Source of the DNA: Escarpia spicata
Taxonomy: Eukaryota > Annelida > Polychaeta > Sabellida > Siboglinidae
DNA length: 64,000 nt
Reading direction: 5' to 3'
Assembly: GCA_963995525.1 (NCBI GenBank)
Contig: OZ023208.1
Span: 22,638,120 to 22,702,119 of the forward strand
The notes beneath the pieces are model-generated. The model was not told the origin of the DNA. It ran no database searches and worked only from the letters and a program-made list of their open reading frames with translations. A program made the position numbers and the translations under genes. Of this stretch, positions 55,704-63,580 are shown in pieces. Numbering within the stretch: the first letter of the stretch is position 1; each line of letters begins with the position of its first letter.

Positions 55704-56617
55704 TAGCAGGGTGTTTCCTCATCCAGGAGAGGTATACCGCGCACACGCAGGATGGCTTGCACACGTGTTATGATGTCACGTGCCCGCTTAGGTGTGTCCA
55801 CCATAAACCTGTAATGGTGTACTGCACATTTCACGCTGTCTTGGATCAGATGGCTACGTACCAGGTAGATGACATTTGTCTCACTTTCGAAAGTGCGCCA
55901 CAATTCGTTGCTCACGAACCGAACGACAGCATCGCGTGCTACCAGGGTCATCTCGGAGCGCCAGACCTCCCTTCCCGTCGTGTCGTCTTGTAGGTACCAG
56001 GGCTGCGGCGCCTTCGGTGATCCGTCTTCCGTCTCATCCGACACGGTTATACCACGACTACGGAGACTCGTTTTCACTCGTGACACGACATCACGTGCAA
56101 ACCACGGTGCGCGTGATTCGCACACCAGATCGGATACTGCCATATCAAAAGCATGAAATATACGCGAACGATCTACTTTATACACGTCTTCGTGAACGTT
56201 CGCGTAGCGAAGGTACAGTCCTCCGGCTACCTGACGAATGCATGCAGTGGTTATAGTGGCTATACATAACTCGTCATCTATCATGTACTCCGTTCGTTTC
56301 TGAATTGCATTCACTCTCTCTACTGCCTCCTGTAATTCACTAGGTCTCCGACTCTCGTCGTAGTCAGACCAATCACTATCAAAATCACCATCGTTAGCAA
56401 CATCATCATTATCCTGATCACTAGACCATGTACATGACCCCACGTGAATGACACTTGCCTCGTCATTGAACGACAGTCGACGTTTCACGCCATCACTATC
56501 AAAATCACCATCATTAGCAACATCATCATTATCCTGATCACTAGACCATGCACATGACCCCACGTAAATGACACTTGCCTCGTCATTAAATGACAGTCGA
56601 CGTTTCACGCCACGCAC
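55703..56617 (-). CDS. ORF304, unknown protein with duplicated cyclin-docking-like motif
   Basis: 304 codons. The N-terminus is a tandem duplication of a 40-residue unit (120 bp, nearly identical DNA), each with KRRLSFNDEASVI and an acidic tail DQDNDDVANDGDFDSD. KRRLxF is the classic cyclin-binding RxL pattern. The C-terminal two-thirds contains two diverged ~95-residue repeats, each ending in an ARDhh-RV-x3-LR-x-RGI motif (ARDVVSRVKTSLRSRGI and ARDIITRVQAILRVRGI). I do not recognise the repeat fold. Transcribed divergently from polB and overlapping ORF181 by one codon. Likely nuclear and host-interacting, by inference from the motif; enzymatic residues are not evident. Confidence 0.7.
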   Translation of the reverse strand: MRGVKRRLSFNDEASVIYVGSCAWSSDQDNDDVANDGDFDSDGVKRRLSFNDEASVIHVGSCTWSSDQDNDDVANDGDFDSDWSDYDESRRPSELQEAVERVNAIQKRTEYMIDDELCIATITTACIRQVAGGLYLRYANVHEDVYKVDRSRIFHAFDMAVSDLVCESRAPWFARDVVSRVKTSLRSRGITVSDETEDGSPKAPQPWYLQDDTTGREVWRSEMTLVARDAVVRFVSNELWRTFESETNVIYLVRSHLIQDSVKCAVHHYRFMVDTPKRARDIITRVQAILRVRGIPLLDEETPC

Positions 56618-56650
56618 GGGGGTTGACAGAACTGACTCGTATGACTGAGG

Positions 56651-56707
56651 AGGCGTCTACAACATACGACAGAACATGTCAAATAGGTAGACAACCTCTA
56701 GGAACAG

Positions 56708-56802
<95 letters not shown>

Positions 56803-56817
56803 CGTCTGGGGGCGTCA
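56651..56817 (-). repeat. Hairpin element copy C, expanded by (CT)n(AT)n
   Basis: Shares aggcgtct, taggaacagg-tctctct and gtctgggggcgtcacc with copy B, but its central ctctctata has grown into about 74 bp of CT followed by 18 bp of AT. Confidence 0.6.
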
Positions 56818-56840
56818 CCTACTCTTTCGTTACTGTCAGG

Positions 56841-56897
56841 TGGCGTCTCTTACAGGAGTTAGGAACAGGCTCTCTCTATACTACGTCAGACGGCGCC
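56841..56897 (-). repeat. Hairpin element copy B
   Basis: Reverse complement of copy A with about 85% identity: on minus, ggcgccgtctgacgtagtat, agagagagcctgttcctaac, then the second arm. Inverted orientation brackets the ORF304/ORF181 block. Confidence 0.75.
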
Positions 56898-57011
56898 GTG
56901 GTCGCTCTGCGCATCTCGCTCGTTTGCGTAGGGGTGGCTCGCTCGCTTCCGTATGGCGGCTACATACCGACTTGATATGACGTAGCAGGGCGTCACGTCT
57001 CGTGAACTCGT

Positions 57012-60000
57012 GTGAGTGCCGCCGGTGACGATGTCGACCCGATACATCCACCGCCCCGACTCCCTTTCGCCGATACTCTATCGAGGGAACTACGAGACGT
57101 CGTCCGAGATCACTGGATGACCATCCGAACCCACGTGGCTAGAGGACCCGTGCAATCCAGGTACAATTACAGAGTATCGACACTGGACACGAGCGCCCTA
57201 GAACCGTCACTGAAGATCATGTTCCGCGAACAGACGCACGCCTTTAAGATTAATCTTAGTTATGGTTTTGTTCTAAGGAACAAGACCACGAACAGGTACA
57301 GGTATTTTCATTCGTCTTGTAACTGCTGCGGACGTTACCTCGACGAACCGTGTCTGATCACAAACACTGCAGACTTTGATGCGTTTCTGGAACGTATCCG
57401 AGAAACAGACGTGCTGCAGTGGGTCATCAATCAGCGTCCGGACAGTCAATGGGTATGCGAGGTGGTCACGAATGTCACCTTCTTCGTCAATCACATCGTA
57501 GATCACCCGATAGGATGTGTGGATATCACACTACCGAGCTACATCAAACGAAACAAAGCCGTCATCGGATTGGAAAGAGACGATCACAACAGGAAGTACA
57601 CCGACAATCTGTGTCTCTTCCGGTGTCTGGCTCTGCATCGTGGATGCGATCGATACCACCTTGAACCCGCCGTGAAGCTACTCTACGCGAAGTACAACCG
57701 TGACGGAGTGGCAATGAAAGACTTTGACGGGGTGGTAATGAAAGACTTTGACGGGGTGACAATGGACGATCTCTATCGCGTCGAGACCACCTTTGAGACC
57801 AACGTGTGCGTCTACAAACTCGTCGAATCGGAAGAAGAAGACGGAAAGGTGACTGCCGAACTCGTACGCCGGTCCTTGTGTCACTATCCCGAAACGATGT
57901 ACGTCAATCTTCACGAGACACACTGTTCCTACATACAAGACGTGAACATGTACTGTCACTCTTATCGATGTAGGAAGTGTGGCGACTCGCTATGGCACTA
58001 CGCCCACAAACTAGAACGACACGAGCGCGGGTGTACGGGAGGCGTGCGAAAGATCTATCCCGGTGGTGTCTATCATCCGTCGCCGACAGTCTTCCAGTGC
58101 TTGGACGACGAAAACAGTCACGTTAGCGAGTGTTTGCGCTACTATCCGTATCGCGCCACCTTCGACTTCGAGTCCTGGTTCGATACGTCACAGCTTCCGT
58201 CGGACAGCGCCAAAGTCCACTGGGTGGCTCGTCACGTACCGTTGAGCGTGTCCCTGGCGAGTAACGTACCCGGATTCGAACAGGTACAATGTCTGATCAC
58301 GGATGGTGACAGCAACAAGTTGGTAGCCGACATGATGGGTATCCTTCAGACGATGAGCGAAGCAGCCTACGACGCCATCGTAGACAGTTACGAGGGTACA
58401 CTACTCGAAATCGGGGAGGCTATCACGACGTGGGACGAACAGGAGGCATCCGCTGCAGAAGGAGACGACAACGAGTCACGACGAAAACCGACCAATCCCT
58501 ACAAAACTCTCATGGGTCAATTGTACGGTTGGCTTCATCAGTTGCCCGTCATCGGCTTCAACTCGAGCAGGTACGATCTGAACGTCGTCAAACAGTTCCT
58601 GGTACCCTACTTCCTGTCCGAAAAGACACCAACAGAGGACGGGGAGGAGGAGGAGGAAGAAGAAGAGAGGAAGGATGCAGGGACGTTTCACGTGATCAAA
58701 CGCGGCAACACGTTTATGTGTCTATCGACGGACGACCTCAAATTCCTCGATATGACTCATTATATCGCCCCTGGATTCTCGTATGAAAAGTACCTGAAAG
58801 CGTACGGTTGCGAGGTCACGAAAGGTCACTTCCCGTACGAATACATGGACAGCTTGGAGAGACTCGACGATACCGCTCTACCTCCCAAAGAGGCCTTCTT
58901 CAGTCGACTGAAGAACGAAGGTATATCCGACGACGACTACACGCGATGTCGGAAGGTGTGGCGAGACAACGACATGGAGACTCTACGAGACTTTCTCGTC
59001 TGGTATAACAACAGGGACGTCGTGCCGTTCTTGGAAGCCATCGACAAACAGTTCGACTTCTACCGACACCGCGGTATCGACATGTTCAAACAAGGGATCA
59101 GTATACCTGGTTTGACCTTGTCCTATCTGTTCACCTACGTACCGAAGAGGACGTTCTTTACGCTCTTCAACGAGACGAACAAGGACGCCCACCAGCTCGT
59201 CAGAGAGAACATCGTCGGAAGACCGTCACTCATCTTCACCAGACACCACGAGAAGGGGGTCACGAAGATACGTCGTAACGACTACGGTGATGCGGCTCGA
59301 ACGTGTCAGTCCATCGTCGGCTATGATGCGAATGCATTGTATCTGTGGTCGATATCGCAAGAGATGCCAACGGGATGGTACACGCGACGACGGGAAGAGA
59401 AGGAGTTCCGACCCGAAGCGGCACAGCCCACAGGTCAGATGGCTGCCGAATGGCTGACGTGGGAGTCCGAAAGCACGGGACTCGCCATACGACACCAGAC
59501 CAACGGTCGAGAGAAGCGCATCGGTAAACTATCGGTGGACGGTTGGTGTAGCGAAACGAAGACGGCCTATCAATTTCACGGGTGCTACTATCACGGTTGT
59601 CCGTGTACCGGTCGTGAGGTCAACGAGGTCAACGGGAAACCCATGACGCAACTGCTCGCCGAAACGCAAAAGAACACGGCCTATCTTCGACACTTTGTGA
59701 GTGTCGTCGAGATGTGGGAATGGGAGTGGAAGGTCGCGAGACGCGATCCGTGCGTGAAACAGTTTCTGGACGTTCGGCAACGTCGTCGACACGTGCGCTG
59801 GAAAATGACGACACAACAGATCCTGACAGGGGTGCGCAACGGTAGCGTGTTCGGTATGATTCAGTGCGACATACGTGTACCGGAGGTACTGCGCGCGCAC
59901 TTTGCCGAGATGCAGCCCATCTTCAAGAACATTCACCTGACTCGCGACGACCTCGGACCGTTCATGCGTCGCTACGCCGAAGAACACAACATCATGGCGA

Positions 60001-61049
60001 CACCGCGTCGCATGCTCGTCGGGAGTTATCGTGGGGATAAGATCTTGCTCGCCACACCACTCTTGCGATGGTACCTCGCGCACGGACTCGAGGTGACGCA
60101 CGTCTACCAGGTCATCGAGTACACACCGGTCGCCTGCTTCCGACGATTCGGCGAGGCGGTGTCCACTGCACGTCGCGAAGGAGACGCCCATCCCGACAAG
60201 GCCATGATCGCGGATACCAACAAACTTATGGGCAATTCTTCGTACGGGAAATTTATCACCAACGTCGATAAGCACCGCGAAGTCACCTACTGCACGGAGA
60301 AGAGCGCATCGTCCGCGATCAACAATCGTCGCTTCCGTCAACTCGACGTCGTCACCGCCAATGCGTACGAGATCGAAATGCACAAGCGCACCGTCAAATA
60401 CGCTCTGCCTACGCACTTGGGATTCTTCGTGTTGCAGTGGGCCAAACTGCGCATGTTGGAGTTCTACTACGACTTCATGGTCAGGTACGTGGATCGTCCG
60501 CTGTTCGAGTACTGCGAAACCGATACGGATAGCGCCTATTTGGCTCTGGCCGGAGAGTCCGTCGATGACCTCGTGACCCCGGCACTACGTGACCACTACT
60601 ATCGTCACCGCTCCGAATGGCTACCGTCCGAATGTTGCGACGATCATCGGAACGACTACATACGCTGTCGCCTGGCCGGACGTCCGTGGAACGGCGCCGA
60701 GACGTGTTGCAAGGCACGCAAGGCGTACGACAAGAGAACACCTGGACTCTTCAATGTCGAATGGTCCGGCGACTGTTTCCTGGGACTGTGCAGCAAGACC
60801 TACTATTGTTCGGGTACGGTCGATAAATACACCACCAATGGACTGAACAAACGACTCAACGCCATCGACAAGCAGGCGTTCCTGGACGTGCTGACCAGTC
60901 GTCATAGTGGAAGCGGAGTGAACCGTGGGTTCCGGGTCAATCACTCGTCCGTGCTGACGTACACCCAGGAACGCGCGGCGTTGACCTACTTCTATGCCAA
61001 GCGCGTGGTCAACGAGGACGGAATCACCACGGGTCCGGTGGACGTGTAA
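57012..61049 (+). CDS. Protein-primed family B DNA polymerase with OTU-like and Vsr-like modules
   Basis: Open for 1345 codons (residues numbered from GTG at 57012; no in-frame ATG before residue ~36, so an upstream exon or Met36 is the probable start). Domains: OTU-like segment with DNLCLFRC (D198, C201) and THCSYI (H304); Cys/His zinc finger (C320, C323, H337, C341); 3'-5' exonuclease FDFESWF (D385, E387), NSSRYD (517-522), YNNRD (665-669); acidic linker (~540-555); palm motif A YDANALYLWS (D772); a Vsr-like insertion with VDGW and YQFHGCYYHGCP; motif B KLMGNSSYG (K1071); motif C DTDS (1171-1174). Replicates the element by protein-primed synthesis. Contains three tandem 24-bp repeats near 57705-57770 (VVMKDFDG). 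The best-supported gene of the element. Confidence 0.95.
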   Translation: MSAAGDDVDPIHPPPRLPFADTLSRELRDVVRDHWMTIRTHVARGPVQSRYNYRVSTLDTSALEPSLKIMFREQTHAFKINLSYGFVLRNKTTNRYRYFHSSCNCCGRYLDEPCLITNTADFDAFLERIRETDVLQWVINQRPDSQWVCEVVTNVTFFVNHIVDHPIGCVDITLPSYIKRNKAVIGLERDDHNRKYTDNLCLFRCLALHRGCDRYHLEPAVKLLYAKYNRDGVAMKDFDGVVMKDFDGVTMDDLYRVETTFETNVCVYKLVESEEEDGKVTAELVRRSLCHYPETMYVNLHETHCSYIQDVNMYCHSYRCRKCGDSLWHYAHKLERHERGCTGGVRKIYPGGVYHPSPTVFQCLDDENSHVSECLRYYPYRATFDFESWFDTSQLPSDSAKVHWVARHVPLSVSLASNVPGFEQVQCLITDGDSNKLVADMMGILQTMSEAAYDAIVDSYEGTLLEIGEAITTWDEQEASAAEGDDNESRRKPTNPYKTLMGQLYGWLHQLPVIGFNSSRYDLNVVKQFLVPYFLSEKTPTEDGEEEEEEEERKDAGTFHVIKRGNTFMCLSTDDLKFLDMTHYIAPGFSYEKYLKAYGCEVTKGHFPYEYMDSLERLDDTALPPKEAFFSRLKNEGISDDDYTRCRKVWRDNDMETLRDFLVWYNNRDVVPFLEAIDKQFDFYRHRGIDMFKQGISIPGLTLSYLFTYVPKRTFFTLFNETNKDAHQLVRENIVGRPSLIFTRHHEKGVTKIRRNDYGDAARTCQSIVGYDANALYLWSISQEMPTGWYTRRREEKEFRPEAAQPTGQMAAEWLTWESESTGLAIRHQTNGREKRIGKLSVDGWCSETKTAYQFHGCYYHGCPCTGREVNEVNGKPMTQLLAETQKNTAYLRHFVSVVEMWEWEWKVARRDPCVKQFLDVRQRRRHVRWKMTTQQILTGVRNGSVFGMIQCDIRVPEVLRAHFAEMQPIFKNIHLTRDDLGPFMRRYAEEHNIMATPRRMLVGSYRGDKILLATPLLRWYLAHGLEVTHVYQVIEYTPVACFRRFGEAVSTARREGDAHPDKAMIADTNKLMGNSSYGKFITNVDKHREVTYCTEKSASSAINNRRFRQLDVVTANAYEIEMHKRTVKYALPTHLGFFVLQWAKLRMLEFYYDFMVRYVDRPLFEYCETDTDSAYLALAGESVDDLVTPALRDHYYRHRSEWLPSECCDDHRNDYIRCRLAGRPWNGAETCCKARKAYDKRTPGLFNVEWSGDCFLGLCSKTYYCSGTVDKYTTNGLNKRLNAIDKQAFLDVLTSRHSGSGVNRGFRVNHSSVLTYTQERAALTYFYAKRVVNEDGITTGPVDV

Positions 61050-61072
61050 CACCGAACCACTGCTGACACGAT

Positions 61073-61124
61073 GAGGAAATGCGCCCCTACGTCAGTTGGG
61101 GTTATAGGCGCCTCTAGCTGTCAC
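61073..61124 (+). terminator. Conserved 3' hairpin element after polB
   Basis: gaggaaatgcgcccctacgt followed by cagttggggttataggcgcc; the gcgcc/ggcgc arms can pair. Begins 23 nt after the stop. Inverted counterpart at 55097-55152. Confidence 0.7.
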
Positions 61125-61203
61125 GCGGTTAGTAGGTGGGAGACACACGAAAAAAATAACACTATTTAGTCAGATACCACGCAATCGATAGTCATAGCGC
61201 AGC

Positions 61204-61365
61204 ATGTCACGGACGGGAACGGTCGTAGCTGTAGTACTAGTGGGAATACTCGGTCTGTACGTCTTGTACGTCTTGTTCCGCGATCCCTTCCTTCATTGGT
61301 GTGACGGAGGTGTCGTAGTATCTAACAGCACAGCGGACAACGTGTCGAACAGCGACTACTATTAG
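61204..61365 (+). CDS. Small single-pass membrane protein (53 residues)
   Basis: ATG to TAG, 53 residues: MSRTGTVVAVVLVGILGLYV begins a hydrophobic helix (~residues 6-25), followed by LFRDPFLHWCDGG and a polar C-terminus with three N-x-S/T-like sites. Its TAG is immediately followed by the ATG of the ATPase gene with no spacer. Helix plus short polar tail suggests a minor virion membrane or membrane-remodelling protein; no family recognised. Short, but placement in a colinear cluster supports it. Confidence 0.55.
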   Translation: MSRTGTVVAVVLVGILGLYVLYVLFRDPFLHWCDGGVVVSNSTADNVSNSDYY

Positions 61366-61983
61366 ATGGACACGCGATGGAAACACCCCTTCACCTGTAT
61401 CGTCGCGGGTCCGACGGGATGCGGTAAGAGCACGTTCGTGATGCGTCTGCTACGTCACGCCGCGACGATTATCGATCCGCCTCCAGAGAAGATCACGTGG
61501 TGTTACGGCGTATGGCAGAGTGCCTACGTCGAAAACGACCTGGTACGCTTCGAGGAAGGCTTGCCGAGCGGTGCGTTCGATGCGTCGACTCGTAACCTCG
61601 TGGTCTTCGACGATCTGATGGCGGAAACGGACGAACGGGTCACGACCTTGTTCACGAAAAAGAGTCATCAGCAGAACACGTCCGTACTGTATCTCGTGCA
61701 GAACCTGTTTCCGAAGAACAAGGAGAGTCGCACGATCAGTCTGAACACACACTACATGGTAATCTTCAAGAATCCTCGCGACGCGTCACAGATCGGACAC
61801 TTGGCGCGACAGATGTATCCGGGACGCCTGAAGTATGTACAGGAAGCGTTCCGAGACGCCACGACACCTCCGTACGGTTATCTCCTCGTCGATCTGAAAC
61901 AGGGCACGCCCGACGATATGCGTCTGCGCACGGGCGTCCTTCCTGACGACGGTGTCCAGTACGTGTACCAACCCAAAGTATAA
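61366..61983 (+). CDS. A32/FtsK-HerA-like packaging ATPase
   Basis: 205 codons. Walker A is IVAGPTGCGKST (residues ~14-25) and Walker B is NLVVFDDLM (~80-88), followed by a conserved VLYLVQNLF and SLNTHYMVIFKNPRDASQIG sensor region and a C-terminal GYLLVDLKQGTPDDMRLRT. Length and motif order match the small packaging ATPases of Polintons and related dsDNA viruses, which pump the genome into preformed capsids. Located between the small membrane gene (no gap) and the pX-like gene. No broken frame. Confidence 0.9.
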   Translation: MDTRWKHPFTCIVAGPTGCGKSTFVMRLLRHAATIIDPPPEKITWCYGVWQSAYVENDLVRFEEGLPSGAFDASTRNLVVFDDLMAETDERVTTLFTKKSHQQNTSVLYLVQNLFPKNKESRTISLNTHYMVIFKNPRDASQIGHLARQMYPGRLKYVQEAFRDATTPPYGYLLVDLKQGTPDDMRLRTGVLPDDGVQYVYQPKV

Positions 61984-62040
61984 GACGTCTGCGCGCACGC
62001 CTCGTCCCTTCAGTCGCAGTATGATCGTGAAGACAACAGC

Positions 62041-62412
62041 ATGTCCGAACTCGTGAAGAAACACCTCCTCTGCATACAGACGCTGAACAGGTACAAGAGC
62101 ACGAAATTGAGACGGGCTATCATCAGAAACGCCGACGCCGATCTGTTGTGTGCACTAGCCGAGTGTGCCTACAACATATTGAAGAAGAACGTGCCCTTGA
62201 CCGAAGCGCAGAGACGCGCTCTGAGTGTGTACAAAACAAACCTACGCGCTTTGGCAAAGAGAGACGCGCCGGCTGCGAGGAGACGTCGCATCTTGCTACG
62301 CGGTAACAACCAGGGCGGCGGGGGACAGACCGGTGGTTTCCTGTCGGCGCTGCTGGCACCTTTGGCCGGTGCGGTCTTTCTACCCTTGCTAAAACAGGTG
62401 CTACTCAAGTAG
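62041..62412 (+). CDS. Small basic protein with glycine-rich hydrophobic tail (pX/Mu-like candidate)
   Basis: 123 codons. N-terminus is Lys/Arg-rich and helical (KKHLLCIQTLNRYKSTKLRR), then LLCALAECAYNILKKNVPL, a strongly basic run (DAPAARRRRILLRG), a Gly-rich linker with GGGGQTGGF and a hydrophobic C-terminus (ALLAPLAGAVFLPLLKQVLL). The layout (basic, GGF-type motif, hydrophobic end) recalls adenovirus-type core/pVI-pX small proteins proposed in Polinton-like viruses; I rely on architecture, not alignment. Lies 57 nt after the ATPase stop and 6 nt before the next gene, in keeping with a structural gene cluster. Confidence 0.6.
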   Translation: MSELVKKHLLCIQTLNRYKSTKLRRAIIRNADADLLCALAECAYNILKKNVPLTEAQRRALSVYKTNLRALAKRDAPAARRRRILLRGNNQGGGGQTGGFLSALLAPLAGAVFLPLLKQVLLK

Positions 62413-62418
62413 ACGACG

Positions 62419-63207
62419 ATGGAACACACACGGAAGATGGCTTTGGTAGATCCACGACTGTTGGATAGTCTACGCGCGCCGGTACCGACGGATACCCTAG
62501 GACGTAAAGTACAGGTGCTCGACGACGAGATGAAAGTCATACTCGACAGACAAGATCTCGCCGACGGTGACAAGGTCGTCATGTATAATCAAGTGTTGCA
62601 ACGTCACAACGCGTTGGCCGATCGACGCGTGCGCGAGCCAGTGCGCGTGATGACGGTCAACAAGGACACGATGGTCACAGCGGCGGCGGCGGCGGCGGCG
62701 GCGGACCCGACCCCGCCAGAGGCGGGGGCGACAGGTATGGAAGCGGCGGTGGCGACAGGTATGGAAGCGGACGTCGTCGACAGCGTTCCCAAGGCGCTGC
62801 GGACCAAAGCTAGACTACTGATGGAACGTCTGAAACGAGACGTCGTGTGGAATGCACGCGGAGAGCTCATGCACAAAGGCGTAGCGGTACCCGGAAGTAA
62901 CGTGGTGGACCTCGTGAACGATCTGTTGCGTCAACGCAAGACCGTTGCCAGTCCAACGGGGTGGCAGGTGTTTACGCGTCAACTCGGCACCATGAACCTA
63001 CCCATGGAGTTGGTGGGTAACGAGGTCAGGAGACTGGCCATTCAACGGGAACAAAGGAGGAGTGCCGTAGCAGGAGCGGCCACACGGTCGGTCGGTAGAG
63101 CGCGTCGATCGCTGCAGTGGACACCCCTCACGCGGAGACGAATGAGCCCGTCCACTCTACCTACGCCACCGACCTCGACTAGCAAGGGATGGGAGGATCT
63201 CAGATAA
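62419..63207 (+). CDS. Conserved-looking structural-cluster protein of unknown function
   Basis: 262 codons. The N-terminal part has KMALVDPRLLDSLRAPVP and a helical segment (VLDDEMKVILDRQDLADGDK). A GCG trinucleotide expansion gives an Ala tract (near residues 89-97) in a low-complexity linker. The second half is SVPKALRTKARLLMERLKRD, WNARGELMHKGVAVPGSNV and NLPMELVGNEVRRLAIQRE, ending in an Arg/Ser/Pro-rich tail. Two structured regions joined by a flexible linker, no enzymatic motif. Between the pX-like gene and the integrase it may be a minor virion or packaging protein. Not identified. Confidence 0.7.
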   Translation: MEHTRKMALVDPRLLDSLRAPVPTDTLGRKVQVLDDEMKVILDRQDLADGDKVVMYNQVLQRHNALADRRVREPVRVMTVNKDTMVTAAAAAAAADPTPPEAGATGMEAAVATGMEADVVDSVPKALRTKARLLMERLKRDVVWNARGELMHKGVAVPGSNVVDLVNDLLRQRKTVASPTGWQVFTRQLGTMNLPMELVGNEVRRLAIQREQRRSAVAGAATRSVGRARRSLQWTPLTRRRMSPSTLPTPPTSTSKGWEDLR

Positions 63208-63238
63208 AAGAGGCGCACCGTCTCGATTCGCCTACATA

Positions 63239-63580
63239 ATGTGCGATTCACAGGATAGTCTACGTCGTCTGTATACCGGTGTCGCTTACGCCGGACTTCC
63301 CATCGTGTGTGGCATCATCGGTGATTATATCATACGATCATGGTGCGACGACGGAAACAGCTGGAGGACGTCTACTTCAATCCCTCCAAGGTGGGAAGTT
63401 ACGGAGGAATCGCGTCTTTGCGATACAACGTGCCACGCGTACCGAGAAAGATGGTCGAACAATGGCTATCGGAACAGAACGCCTATACTCTACACAAACC
63501 GGTCAGAGTTCGTTTCAAGCGACGACGCACGGTCGTCGGAGGACGGGATCAACAGTGGCAAGCCGATCTCGTCGACGTGA
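63239..63580 (+). CDS. Possible second small membrane protein overlapping the integrase start
   Basis: Open for 113 codons from ATG at 63239, 31 nt after the preceding stop. The first ~35 residues contain a hydrophobic stretch (LYTGVAYAGLPIVCGIIGDY) followed by IIRSWCDDGNSW, similar in layout to the 53-residue protein (helix, then HWCDGG). From 63340 it overlaps the integrase in another frame, and that overlapped part may not be selected. Real gene uncertain. Confidence 0.35.
   Translation: MCDSQDSLRRLYTGVAYAGLPIVCGIIGDYIIRSWCDDGNSWRTSTSIPPRWEVTEESRLCDTTCHAYRERWSNNGYRNRTPILYTNRSEFVSSDDARSSEDGINSGKPISST

Larger units (their letters stand above)
56618..57011. promoter_or_regulatory. Divergent control region between ORF304 and polB
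   Basis: About 390 bp holding hairpin element copies C and B, a (CT)n/(AT)n microsatellite (56709-56800) and CpG-rich sequence next to polB. An AT run near 56783-56800 could serve as a TATA box for ORF304. No clear TATA box sits at a standard distance from the polymerase. Confidence 0.5.

Noticed and set aside
59529..60416. 295-codon minus-strand frame inside the polymerase gene
   Set aside because: Shadow of the GC-rich polymerase coding sequence; the polymerase motifs on plus are decisive.
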